DNA of 64,000 nt. Source: Beroe forskalii. Its lineage: Eukaryota; Ctenophora; Nuda; Beroida; Beroidae. The translations under genes and the position numbers were made by a program. The notes beneath the pieces are model-generated. The model worked only from the letters and a program-made list of their open reading frames with translations. It made no database searches and was not told the origin of the DNA. The stretch is taken from positions 787,826-851,825 of the forward strand of contig WFMF01000035.1 in NCBI GenBank assembly GCA_011033025.1, given 5' to 3'. Positions 52,426-64,000 of this stretch are shown in pieces. Within the stretch, counting starts at the first letter, position 1. Every line of letters starts with the position of its first letter.

Positions 52426-54243
52426 AAAAAATAGGGTTTTTTGGATTTTACAAGAAAACAAAGGAAAACTGGCGAATAGCATTGGTTCAGTGGTTTCAGG
52501 CAAATAATTTATGACCAGATACATTTCTATTTGACCACCCATGAGACATCTACGCCCAATAAGGGGCGAAAAAAGGCAGTTTTTAAGCCGAAAAACGTGA
52601 TTTTAACCCCCCATAACAGACAGAAAATGGCTGATTTCAGGATTCTGAAGTATGGTATGTCTTTCTTAGGTCGTCCATGGATGGCGTACAAATTTTCAGC
52701 TCAATCGGCCAAAGCTTTTCGATTTCGGATCTTGGGTGCCTCAGAAATGAAGAACGTCCTGGATCACTGTTTTGAGAGGTAAAAATAGGGTTTTTTGGAT
52801 TTTACAGGAAAACAAAGGAAAACTGGCGAATATCATTGGTTCAGTGGTTTCAGGCGCATAATTTATGACCAGATACATCTCTATTTGACCACCATGAGAC
52901 ATCTACGCCCAATAAGGGGCAAAAGGCAGTTTTTAAGCCGAAAACGCGATTTTAACCCCCATAACAGACAGAAAATGGCTGATTTCGGGATTCTGAAGTA
53001 TGGTATGTCTTTCTTAGGTCGTCCATGGATGGTTTGTAAATTTTCAGCCTCAATCAGCCAAAGCTTTTCGATTTCGGATCTTGGGTGCCTCAGAAATGAA
53101 GAACGTCCTGGATCACTGTTTTGAGAGGTACAAATAGGGTTTTTTGGATTTTACAGGAAAACAAAGGAAAATATCATTGGTTCAGTTGTTTCAGGCGCAT
53201 GATTTATGACCAGATACACTTCTATTTGACCACCCATGAGACATCTACGCCCAATAAGGGCAAAAAGGCGTTTTTAAGCCGAAAACGCGATTTTAACCCC
53301 CCATAACAGACAGAAAATGGCTGATTTCGGGATTCTGAAGTATGGTATGTCTTTCTTAGGTCGTCCATGGATGGCTTGCAAATTTTCAGCTCAATCGGCC
53401 AAAGCTTTTCGATTTCGGATCTTGGGTGCCTCAGAAATGAAGAACGTCCTGGATCACTGTTTTGAGAGGTAAAAATAGGGTTTTTGGATTTTACAGGAAA
53501 ACAAAGGAAAACTGGCGAATATCATTGGTTCATTGGTTTCAGGCGCATAATTTATGACCAGATACACTTCTATTTGACCACCCATGAGACATCTACGCCC
53601 AATAAGGGGCGAAAAAAGGCAGTTTTTAAGCCGAAAAACGCGATTTTAACCCCCATTACAGACAGAAAATGGCTGATTTCGGGATTCTGGTATGGTATGT
53701 CTTTCTTAGGTCGTCCATGGATGGCGTGCAAATTTTCAGCTCAATCGGCCAAAGCTTTTCGATTTCGGATCTTGGGTGCCTCAGAAATGAAGAACATCCT
53801 GGATCACTGTTTTGAGAGGTAAAAATAGGGTTTTTGGATTTTACAGGAAAACAAAGGAAAACTGGCGAATATCATTGGTTCAGTGGTTTCAGGCGCATGA
53901 TTTATGACCAGATACACTTCTATTTGACCACCATGAGACATCTACGCCCAATAAGGGGCAAAAGGCAGTTTTTAAGCCGAAAACGCGATTTTAACCCCCA
54001 TAACAGACAGAAAATGGCTGATTTCGGGATTCTGAAGTATGGTATGTCTTTCTTAGGTCGTCCATGGATGGCTTGCAAATTTTCAGCTCAATCGGCCAAA
54101 GCTTTTCGATTTCGGATCTTGGGTGCCTCAGAAATGAAGAACGTCCTGGATCACTGTTTTGAGAGGTAAAATAGGGTTTTTGGATTTTACAGGAAAACAA
54201 AGGAAAACTGGCGAATATCATTGGTTCATTGGTTTCAGGCGCA
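52426..54243. repeat. Satellite array, block 2 (about 5 copies)
   Basis: Same about 350-bp monomer and orientation as block 1; ends inside a monomer at GGTTTCAGGCGCA, where a Helitron begins. Confidence 0.9.
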
Positions 54244-55373
54244 TCTATTATTATAATCGAGAGAGGTAGTTATAAGTAGGAGCCTCCGCTCTCCCAGAAA
54301 ATCTGACAAACTAGGAGTTGAAAACCCGCGATTTTTTGCAGGGTGGTAGAAAAAAGGTGTCTTCGTATTGCTACATTCTTCTTTTTTGAGTAAAGGCTTT
54401 AGATTTTTTGTGGTTAACGCTCAAAGTTGGAAAAAGGGTCGAAAAAACATGATCGAGTTTTAGATTTGATTCACCAGTTGAGCGCGTTATGGATACATGG
54501 GCTATGCGCAAAACTGCATGCATTTTCACGATGAATCTGCCATTTCGTTGTTGTACAATTTGGAAATGTTTCCACTGTTGAAATTCATTATTTATACGTT
54601 CCCAATAGAATTTTTGAGTTCGGTAAAAAGTTTTTGACCGAAGACTAACTCTTATCACCGTCGTAGGAGAAATGGTAAGAGTTGTTCCATTATGAAAATT
54701 AGCGGTAATTCTTTCAAGAAAACAATTCGATGGTTTGCTGCGAGAATTCGACGGAATGAGGAATTCAATTATTTACTGAAGCTAGAATTGGGTTATGAAA
54801 GATAAAAATGCAAACAATTTTGATTTTAATGAGCTCGGATTCAAATTTGTTGCCCATCTATTCTCCTAATCTGAACTTAAGATTAAAAAACATTATTTTG
54901 AGTTCTTCTTATTTAACAGCTGTTTGTTCCGAGGTTAATATGCAATCGTAAAATTTGGTCTATATTTTCATTTATTTTCTAAGCCCTTATGTGAATATTT
55001 CGTAATTTCGTTACGTTGCACCCCCACCCCAGTAACAAAAAAATTGCATCAATGACTAACTTAGTGTAAGATATCACATTTGACACTTCCAAACTTTAAA
55101 AAAACCGCAATTGTTCATTTTATTCCAATTTCATACGTTTCAATTGTTTTTGTCATTAATTTTCATAATTCAATATTATTATTTATGAAACTTGCGTTGT
55201 GGCTCATGAATTTTGAAAATACTGCGTACTTTAATGTCCATTTTTTCAACTTTTCAAGTCTAAGAAACCAGGGTCCTGACTAGGGCAATTATATGCTGGC
55301 ATGGTGGTGCCCTGTAGCCAGCATTGAAAGGGTCGGGTGTCCTGTGACCCAGAAGGCCCAACGGGCCTTCTAG
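54244..55373 (+). mobile_element. Non-autonomous Helitron, 1130 bp, inserted in the satellite
   Basis: Starts TCTATTATTATAA and ends with an 8-bp-stem hairpin (GAAGGCCC AAC GGGCCTTC, 55352-55370) running into CTAG. The left flank ends GGCGCA and the right flank starts TACTTTATGACC; intact monomers read GGCGCATAATTTATGACC. So the insertion sits exactly between A and T with no target duplication, as Helitrons do. No Rep/helicase frame is present. The interior is AT-rich and unrecognised. Confidence 0.85.
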
Positions 55374-58300
55374 TACTTTATGACCAGATACACTTCTATT
55401 TGACCACCCATGAGACATCTACGCCCAATAAGGGGCGAAAAAAGGCAGTTTTAAGCCGAAAAACGCGATTTTTAACCCCCATTACATAGACAGAAAATGG
55501 CTGATTTCGGGATTCTGAAGTGGTATGTCTTTCTTAGGTCGTCCATGGATGGCGTGCAAATTTTCAGCTCAATCGGCCAAAGCTTTTCGATTTCGGATCT
55601 TAGGTGCCTCTTTGAAATGAAGAACATCCTGGATCACTGTTTTGAGAGGTAAAAATAGGGTTTTTTGGATTTTACAGGAAAACAAAAGAAAACTGATGAA
55701 TATCATTGGTTCAGTGGTTTCAGGCGCATGATTTATGACCAGATACACTTCTATTTGACCACCCATGAGACATCTACGCCCAATAAAGGCAAAAAGGCAG
55801 TTTTTAAGCCGAAAAACGATTTAACCCCCCATAACAGACAGAAAATGATTCTGTATGTCTTTTTTTAGGTCGTCCATGGATGGCTTGCAAATCTTCAATC
55901 GGCCAATGCTTTTCGGATTTCTCTTTTCAAAAATGAAGAACGTCCATGGATGTTTTTGCAAATAGGGTTTTTGATTTGCCAGAAAACAAAGGAAAACCAT
56001 GAATATCATTGGTTCAGTTTTCGATTTCGGATCTTTGACCCACCGATGGATATCTACCTCAAAAATAAACGTCCTGGATCACTGTTTTGAGAGAACAGGA
56101 CAGAAAAGGGTTTTTAGGGATTTTAGTAGGGTGTGTCTTTCAAAGGAAAACTGGCAGTCTAATCTGGCCAATGATTTCAATGGTTTGGGTGCAAATGAAG
56201 AATGTCCCATCACTGTTTTAGAGGTAAAAATAGGTTTTTGGATTTTACAGGAAAACAAAGGAAAAATCATTGGTTCAGTGGTTTCAGGCCCATAATTTAT
56301 GACCAGATACACTTCTAAACCCATGGACATCTACGGCCGAAAAAAAAAGGTTTTAAGCCGAAAAAACGATTATAACCCCCCCATAAATTGTAGAAAATGG
56401 CTGATTTGGGGATTCTAGTATGGTGTGTCTTTCTTAGGTCGTCCATGGATGGCTTGCAAATTTTCAGCTCAATCGGCCAATGCTTTTCGATTTTCGGATC
56501 TTGGGTGCCTCAGAAATGAAGAACGTCCTGGATCACTGTTTTGAGAGAGAGGTAAAATAGGGTTTTTTGGTTTTACAGGAAAACAAAGGAAAACTGGCGA
56601 ATATCATTAAGTTCAGTGGTTTCAGGCGCATACTTATGACCAGATACTTCTATTTGACCACCATGAGACATCTACACACACTTAATAAGGGGCGAAAAAG
56701 GCAGTTTTAAGCCGAAAACGTTGATTTTAAATCATTACAGACAGAAAATGGCTGATTTCGGGATTCTGAAGTATGGCGTCTTTTCTTAGGTTGTCCCATG
56801 GATATGTGTAAATTTTCAGCTCAATCGGCCAAAGCTTTTCGATTTCAGATCTTGGGTGCCTCTTGAAATGAAGAACGTCCTGGACTCACTGTTTTGAGAG
56901 GTAAAATAGGGTTTTTGATTTTTACAGGAAAACAAGGAAAACTGGCAGAATATCATTGGTTCAGTGGTTTTCAGGCATAATTTATGACCAGATACGCTAT
57001 TTGACCCATGAGATGACATCTACGCCCAATAGAGGCGAAAAAGGCAGTTTTTAAGCCGAAAACGCGATTATAACCCCCCATAACAGACAGAAAATGGCTG
57101 ATTTAAAGATTCTGAAGTATGGTATGTCTTTCTTAGGTCATTCATGGATGGCATTACCGCAAATTTTCAGCTCAATCGGCCAAAGCTTTTCGATTTCCGG
57201 ATCTTGGGTGCCTCAGAAATGAAGAACGTCCTGGATCACTATTTTGAGAGGTAAAAATAGGGTTTTTGGATTTTACAGGAAAACAAAGAAACTTGGCGAA
57301 AATCATTGGTTCGTGGTTTCAGTGGTTTATTAGGTACACTTCTATTTGACCACCATGAGACATCTACGCCCAATAAGGGGCGAAAAAGGCAGTTTTAAGC
57401 CGAAAAACGCGATTTCAGACCCTGAAGTATGGTATGTCTTTCTTAGGTCGTCCATGGATGGTATTGCAAAATTTTCTATCAATCGGCCAAAAGCTTTTCG
57501 ATTTCGGATCTTGGTACTCAAGAACATCCTGGATCCTGTTTTGACTTTTGAGACCCCCCAATAGAGTTTTGGATTTTACAGGAAAACCAAAAGAAAAACT
57601 GTAATATTTGGTTCAGGGTTTCAGGCACAAATAATTTGGATGCATGTCTTTTGACCACCCATGAGACATCTAAAGTATACAAATAGGGTTTTTTAGATTT
57701 TACAGGAAAACAAAGGAAAACTAGCGAAAATCATTGGTTCAGTGGTTTCAGGCGCATAATTTATGACCAGATACACTTCTATTTGACCACCATGAGACAT
57801 CTACGCCCAATAAGGGGCGAAAAAGGCAGTTTTAAGCCGAAAAACGCGATTATAACCCCCCATAACAGACAGAAAATGGCTGATTTCGGGATTCTGAAGT
57901 ATGGTATGTCTTTCTTAGGTTGTCCATGGATGGTGTGCAAATTTTCAGCTCAATCGGCCAAAGCTTTTCGATTTCGGATCTTGGGTGCCTCAGAAATGAA
58001 GAACGTCCTGGATCACTGTTTTTTGAGGTAAAAATAGGGTTTTTGGATTTTACAGGAAAACAAAGGAAAACTGGCGAATATCATTGGTTCAGTGGTTTCA
58101 GGCGCATAATTTATGACCAGATACACTTCTATTTTATCTATTTGACCACCCATGAGACATCTACGCCCAATAAGGGGGCGAAAAAAAGGCAGTTTTAAGC
58201 CGAAAAACGCGATTTTAACCCCCCATTACAGACAGAAAATGGCTGATTTCGGGATTCTGAAGTATGGTATGTCTTTCTTAGGTCGTCCATGGATGGCGTG

Positions 58301-61300
58301 CAAATTTTCAGCTCAATCGGCCAATGCTTTTCGATTTCGGATCTTGGGTGCCTCAGAAATGAAGAACGTCCTGGATCACTGTTTTGAGAGGTAAAAATAT
58401 GGTTTTTTTGAATTTTACAGGAAAACAAAGGAAAACTGGCGAATATCATTGGTTCAGTGGTTTCAGGCGCATGATTTATGACCAGATACACTTCTATTTG
58501 ACCACCCATGAGACATCTACGCCCAATAAGGGGCGAAAAAAGGCAGTTTTAAGCCGAAAAACGCGATTTAACCCCCATAACAGACAGAAAATGGCTGATT
58601 TCTGGATTCTGAAGTATGGTATGTCTTTCTTAGGTCGTCCATGGATGGCGTGCAAATTTTTTAGCTCAATCGCCCAAAGGTTTTCGATTTCGGATCTTGG
58701 GTGCCTCAGAAATGAAGAACGTCCTGGATCACTGTTTTGAGAGGTAAAAAATAGGGTTTTTGGTTTTACAGGAAAAAAAGGAAAACTGGCGATAATCATT
58801 GGTTCAGTGGTTTCAGGGGCATAATTTCTGACCAGATACACTTCTATTTGACCACCCATGAGACATCTACGCCCAATAAGGGGCAAAAAAGGCAGTTTTT
58901 AAGCCGAAAAACGCAATTTTAAGCCCCCATAACAGACAGAAAATGGCTGATTTCGGGATTCTGAAGTATGGTATGTCTTTTTTAGGTCGTCCATGGATGG
59001 CGTGCAAATTTTCAGCTCAATCGGCCAAAGCTTTTCGATTTCGGATCTTGGGTGCCTCAGAAATGAAGAACGTCCTGGATCACTGTTTTGAGAGGGTAAA
59101 AAATAGGGTTTTTTGATTTTACAGGAAAACAAAGGAAAACTGGCGAAAATCATTGGTTCAGTGGTTTCAGGCGCATAATTTATGACCAGATACACTTCTA
59201 TTTGACCACCCATGAGACATCTACGCCCAATAAGGGGCGAAAAAAGGCGGTTTTTAAGCCGAAAAACGCGATTATAACCCCCCATAACAGACAGAAAATG
59301 GCTGATTTCGGGATTCTGAAGTATGGTATGTCTTTCTTAGGTTGTCCATGGATGGTGTGCAAATTTTCAGCTCAATCGGCCAAAGCTTTTTCGATTTCGG
59401 ATCTTGGGTGCCTCAGAAATGAAGAACGTCCTGGATCACTGTTTTGAGAGGTAAAAATAGGGTTTTTTGGATTTTACAGGAAAAAAAGGAAAACTGGCGA
59501 TAATCATTGGTTCAGTGGTTTCAGGGGCATAATTTCTGACCAGATACACTTCTATTTGACCACCCATGAGACATCTACGCCCAATAAGGGGCGAAAAAAG
59601 GCAGTTTTTAAGCCGAAAAACGCGATTTTAACCCTCCCATAACAGACAGAAAATGGCTGATTTCGGGATTCTGAAGTATGGTATGTCTTTCTTAGGTCGT
59701 CCATGGATGGCGTGCAAATTTTCAGCTCAATCGGCCAAAGCTTTTCGATTTCGGATCTTGGGTGCCTCAGAAATGAAGAACGTCCTGGATCACTGTTTTG
59801 AGAGGTAAAAATAGGGTTTTTGGATTTTACAGGAAAACAAAGGAAAACTGGCGAATATCATTGGTTCAGTGGTTTCCAAGCCCATAATTTATGACCAGAT
59901 ACACTTCTATTTGACCACCCATGAGACATCTACGCCCAATAAGGGGCGAAAAAAGGCAGTTTTTAAGCCGAAAAACGCGATTTAACCCCCCATAACAGAC
60001 AGAAAATGGCTGATTTCGGGATTCTGAAGTATGGTATGTCTTTCTTAGGTCGTCCATGGATGGCGTGCAAATTTTCAGCTCAATCGGCCAAAGCTTTTCG
60101 ATTTCGGATCTTGGGTGCCTCAGAAATGAAGAACATCCTGGATCACTGTTTTGAGAGGTAAAATAGGGTTTTTTAGTTTTACAGGAAAACAAAGGAAAAC
60201 TGGCGAATATCATTGGTTCAGTGGTTTCAGGCGCATAATTTATGACCAGATACACTTCTATTTGACCACCCATGAGACATCTACGCCCAATAAGGGGCGA
60301 AAAAGGCAGTTTTAAGCCGAAAAACGCGATTTTAACCCCCCATAACAGACAGAAAATGGCTGATTTCGGGATTCTGAAGTATGGTATGTCTTTCTTAGGT
60401 CGTCCATGGATGGCTTGCAATTTTCAGCTCAATCGGCCAATGCTTTTCGATTTCGGATCTTGGGTGCCTCAGAAATGAAGAACGTCCTGGATCACTGTTT
60501 TGAGAGGTAAAAATAGGGTTTTTTGGATTTTACAGGAAAACAAAGGAAAACTGGCGAATAAAATTGGTTCAGTTGTTTCAGGCGCATGATTTATGACCAG
60601 ATACACTTCTATTTGACCACCCATGAGACATCTACGCCCAATAAGGGGCGAAAAAAGGCAGTTTTAAGCCGAAAAACGCGATTTTAACCCCCATAACAGA
60701 CAGAAAATGGCTGATTTCGGGATTCTGAAGTATGGTATGTCTTTCTTAGGTCGTCCATGGATGGCGTGCAAATTTTCAGCTCAATCGGCCAAAGCTTTTC
60801 GATTTCGGATCTTGGGTGCCTCAAAAATGAAGAACGTCCTGGATCACTGTTTTGAGAGGTAAAAAATAGGGTTTTTGGATTTTACAGGAAAACAAAGGAA
60901 AACTGGCGAATATCATTGGTTCAGTGGTTTCAGGGCATAATTTCTGACCAGATACACTTCTATTTGACCACCCATGAGACATCTACGCCCAATAAAGGGG
61001 CGAAAAAAGGCAGTTTTAAGCCGAAAAAACGCGATTTTAACCCCCATAACAGACAGAAAATGGCTGATTTCGGGATTCTGAAGTATGGTATGTCTTTCTT
61101 AGGTCGTCCATGGATGGCTTGCAATCTTCAGCTCAATCGGCCAAAGCTTTTCGATTTCGGATCTTGGGTGCCTCAGAAATGAAGAACGTCCTGGATCACT
61201 GTTTGAGAGGTAAAAATAGGGTTTTTGGTTTTACAGGAAAACAAAGGAAAACTGGCGAATATCATTGGTTCAATGGTTTCAGGGGTATAATTTATGACCA

Positions 61301-62900
61301 GATACACTTCTATTTGACCACCCATGAGACATCTACGCCCAATAAAGGGCGAAAAAAGGCAGTTTTAAGCCGAAAACGCAATTTTTTAACCCCCATAACA
61401 GACAGAAAATGGCTGATTTCGGGATTCTGAAGTATGGTATGTCTTTTTTAGGTCGTCCATGGATGGCTTGCAAATCTTCAGCTCAATCGGCCAATGCTTT
61501 TCGATTTCGGATCTTGGGTGCCTCAAAAATGAAGAACGTCCTGGATCACTGTTTTGAGAGGTACAAATAGGGTTTTTTAGATTTTACAGGAAAACAAAGG
61601 AAAACTGGCGAATATCATTGGTTCAGTGGTTTCAAGCCCATAATTTATGACCAGATACACTTCTATTTGACCACCCATGAGACATCTACGCCCAATAAGG
61701 GGCGAAAAAAGGCGGTTTTTAAGCCGAAAAACGCGATTATAACCCCCCATAACAGACAGAAAATGGCTGATTTGTGGATTCTGAAGTATGGTATGCCTTT
61801 CTTAGGTCGTCCATGGATGGCGTGCAAATTTTCGGCTCAATCGGCCAAAGCTTTAAGCCGAAAACGCGATTTAACCCTCCACAACAGAAGAAAATGGCTG
61901 ATTTGGGGATTCTGAAGTATGGTATGTCTTTCTTAGGTCGTCCATGGATGGCTTGCAAATTTTCAGCTCAATCGGCCATGCTTTTTCGATTTCGGATCTT
62001 GGGTGCCTCGAAATGAAGAACGTCCTGGATCACTGTTTTGAGAGGTAAAAATAGGTTTTTGAATTTTTACAGGAAAACAAAGAAAACTGGCAATATCATT
62101 GGTGCAGTGGTGTCAGGCGCATATTTATGACCAGATACACTTCTATTTGACCACCATGAGACATCTACGCCCAATAAGGGGCGAAAAAGGCGGTTTTAAG
62201 CCGAAAACGCGATTATAACCCCCATAACAGACAGAAATGGCTGATTTCGGGATTCTGAAGTGGTATGACGTCTTTCTTAGGTCGTCCATGGATGGCGTGC
62301 AAATTTTCAAGCTCAATCGGCCAAAAGCTTTTCGATTTCGGATCTTGGGTGCCTCAGAAATGAAGAACGTCCTGGATCACTGTTTTGAGAGGTAAAAATA
62401 GGGTTTTTGGATTTTGCAGGGGAAAACAAAGGAAAACTGGCAGATATCATTGGTTCAGTGGTTTCAGGGGCATAATTTATGACCAGATACACTTCTATTT
62501 GACCACCCATGAGACATCTACGCCCAATAAGGGGCGAAAAAAGGCGGTTTTTAAGCCGAAAAACGCGATTATAACCCCCCCCACAACAGACAGAAAATGG
62601 CTGATTTCAGGATTCTGAAGTATGGTATGTCTTTCTTAGGTCGTCCATGGATGGCTTGCAAATTTTCAGCTCAATCGGCCAATAAGTTTTCGATTTCCGG
62701 ATCTTGGGTGCCTCAAAATGAAGAACGTCCTGGATCACTGTTTGAGAGGTAAAAATAGGGGTTTTTGGTTTTTACAGGAAAACAAAAGAAAACTGGCGAA
62801 TATCATTGGTTCAGTGGTTTCAGGCAGATGGTGTGACAATCACTTCTATTTGACCACCCACTTGAGACATCACGCCCAATAAGAAAGGGCGAAAAAAGGC
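55374..62900. repeat. Satellite array, block 3 (about 21-22 copies)
   Basis: Resumes mid-monomer after the Helitron. Copies from about 55850 to 57670 are strongly degraded, with deletions and truncations, while those before and after are homogeneous. One copy near 61850 has an internal deletion. Confidence 0.9.
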
Positions 62901-64000
62901 AGTTTTAAGCCAAAAAGGGTTAAACCCCATAACAAAACAAAAAAGGGCGTTTGGGGATTCTGAAGGTAGGGGTTGTCTTTCTTGGTTCCCCATGGAGGGT
63001 TGGGGCAAACCCCTCAATGGGCCCAAAGTTTTTGGGTTTCGGATTTTGGGTTCCTAAAATTAAAAACTTTCCCTTTTAAAGGGGAAAAAAAGGGTTTTGG
63101 GTTTTAAAGGAAAAAAAGGGAAAATTTGGCAAATTCCCTTTGGTTCAGTGGTTTCAGGGGCTTTTTGCTCCCTTCTATTTGACCCCCCCCATGAACATCA
63201 CCCCAATAAGGGGGGGGTTTTAAAGGAAAAACCCTTTAAAATTGCAAAAAATCTTTTGGGGGTTTAAGATTAGCCCTTTTTGGTGTCCTTTTGAAAATTT
63301 TTCATAAAATTAAAATTTTTTCGATTTGGATTTTGGGTGCCCCCAAGAAAAAAAACGCCCTGGATCACTGTTTTGAGGGTAAAAAAATGGGGTTTTTGGT
63401 TTTTTAAAAGAAAACAAAGGAAAACTGGCAAATATCAGGTTCAGTGGGTTTTCAGGGGCATTTTATGAAATACACTTCTTTTGACCCCCAAAGACTCCTT
63501 TCATAAAGGGCGGGGATTTTAAAAATTAACCCTTTTAATTGAAGAAAAAGTTTCGGAAAATTTTGTGACATTTTTCTTATTCGCCCCCAAAAGGGATAAA
63601 CCCCAAATTTCCCTTAACATTTTGTTTGGACTTGGTGCCCGGGAAATTTTGGAAAGAAAAATGGTCTTTTTGGGGAAGGTAAAAAAATAAGGTTTTGGTT
63701 TTTCCCTTTTAAAAAAGAAAAACCCCAAAGGGCCATGTTTTATTTGGGAAAAAACTGGTTTTTCCGGGGGGAAATTTTAAATTAAAAAACCAAAGAAAAC
63801 TTCCTGTTGAAAACCCAAAAAATTGGAAGGACTTTCCTACCCCAAAGGGGCCAAAAATAATTTTAAGGGGGACATTTTAAAAAAACTTCCCCAAACAAAA
63901 TCCATTCCCCTTGTTTTATGGATCCCTTTAAATTTACCCAAAATTCTTTGGGACCCAGGTGTCGGGAAGCCAAAGGAATTTGGGTTTCTTTTTAAAGAAA
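62901..64000. other. Degenerate satellite, probably low-quality sequence
   Basis: Satellite landmarks are still visible (TTGGTTCAGTGGTTTCAGGGG near 63140, CCTGGATCACTGTTTTGAGG near 63358), but they are mixed with inflated homopolymers such as GGGGAAAAAAAGGG and CCCCAAAGGGG. This looks like uncorrected read-level sequence near a contig end rather than biology. No gene can be read here. Confidence 0.7.

Noticed and set aside
48136..62618. Dozens of 60-180 codon ORFs on both strands of the satellite, all related
   Set aside because: They follow the 350-bp repeat, are broken by random indels in many copies, and are open on both strands at once; a repeat artefact rather than a gene family.

Overview
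The window is animal nuclear DNA: AT-rich, intron-rich, with GT/AG-flanked exons whose phases can be chained, and families found only in animals (innexin, matrix metalloproteinase, Ig, TSP1, VWD/C8). The innexin resembles, from memory, the ctenophore type more than cnidarian or bilaterian ones. A ctenophore or another early-branching animal is my best guess, but it is an inference.

Layout, left to right. (1) 42-2702, minus: a complete six-exon gene for a secreted 396-residue protein with a signal peptide, a cysteine-poor Ig-like domain, a furin-type site, a Ser/Thr linker, an Ig half-domain and a beta-propeller-like C-terminus. (2) 2703-8120: gene-poor, with small repeats, including a 168-bp MITE with a clean target duplication. 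(3) 8121-47548, minus: about 30 exons of what looks like one giant extracellular protein (possibly two adjacent genes). In coding order these are VWD half, C8, TSP1, three Ig domains, TSP1, VWD, C8, mucin-like linker, then six more C8-like modules separated by Ser/Thr-rich linkers. Nearly all exon junctions are phase-consistent. (4) Two plus-strand genes lie inside introns of this unit: a single-exon matrix metalloproteinase with EGF and sushi domains (17969-20035) and a two-exon innexin (45108-46718). (5) Two large fold-back elements lie in its introns, at 14351-17750 and about 27072-30272. (6) 47.7 kb to about 62.9 kb: a satellite array of about 350-bp monomers in three blocks. A 1130-bp non-autonomous Helitron separates the second and third blocks. 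(7) About 62.9-64.0 kb: the same satellite decays into homopolymer-rich, probably unreliable sequence.

The giant minus-strand product is a modular, probably secreted or matrix protein in the SCO-spondin / mucin / VWF tradition. In seven of its eight C8-like modules a phase-0 intron falls at the same place, which points to repeated exon-module duplication. A matrix-cleaving protease and a gap-junction protein sit antisense in its introns. Most Cys-rich exons are intact, but the long Ser/Thr-rich exons carry several frame changes. These could be assembly indels or real lesions.
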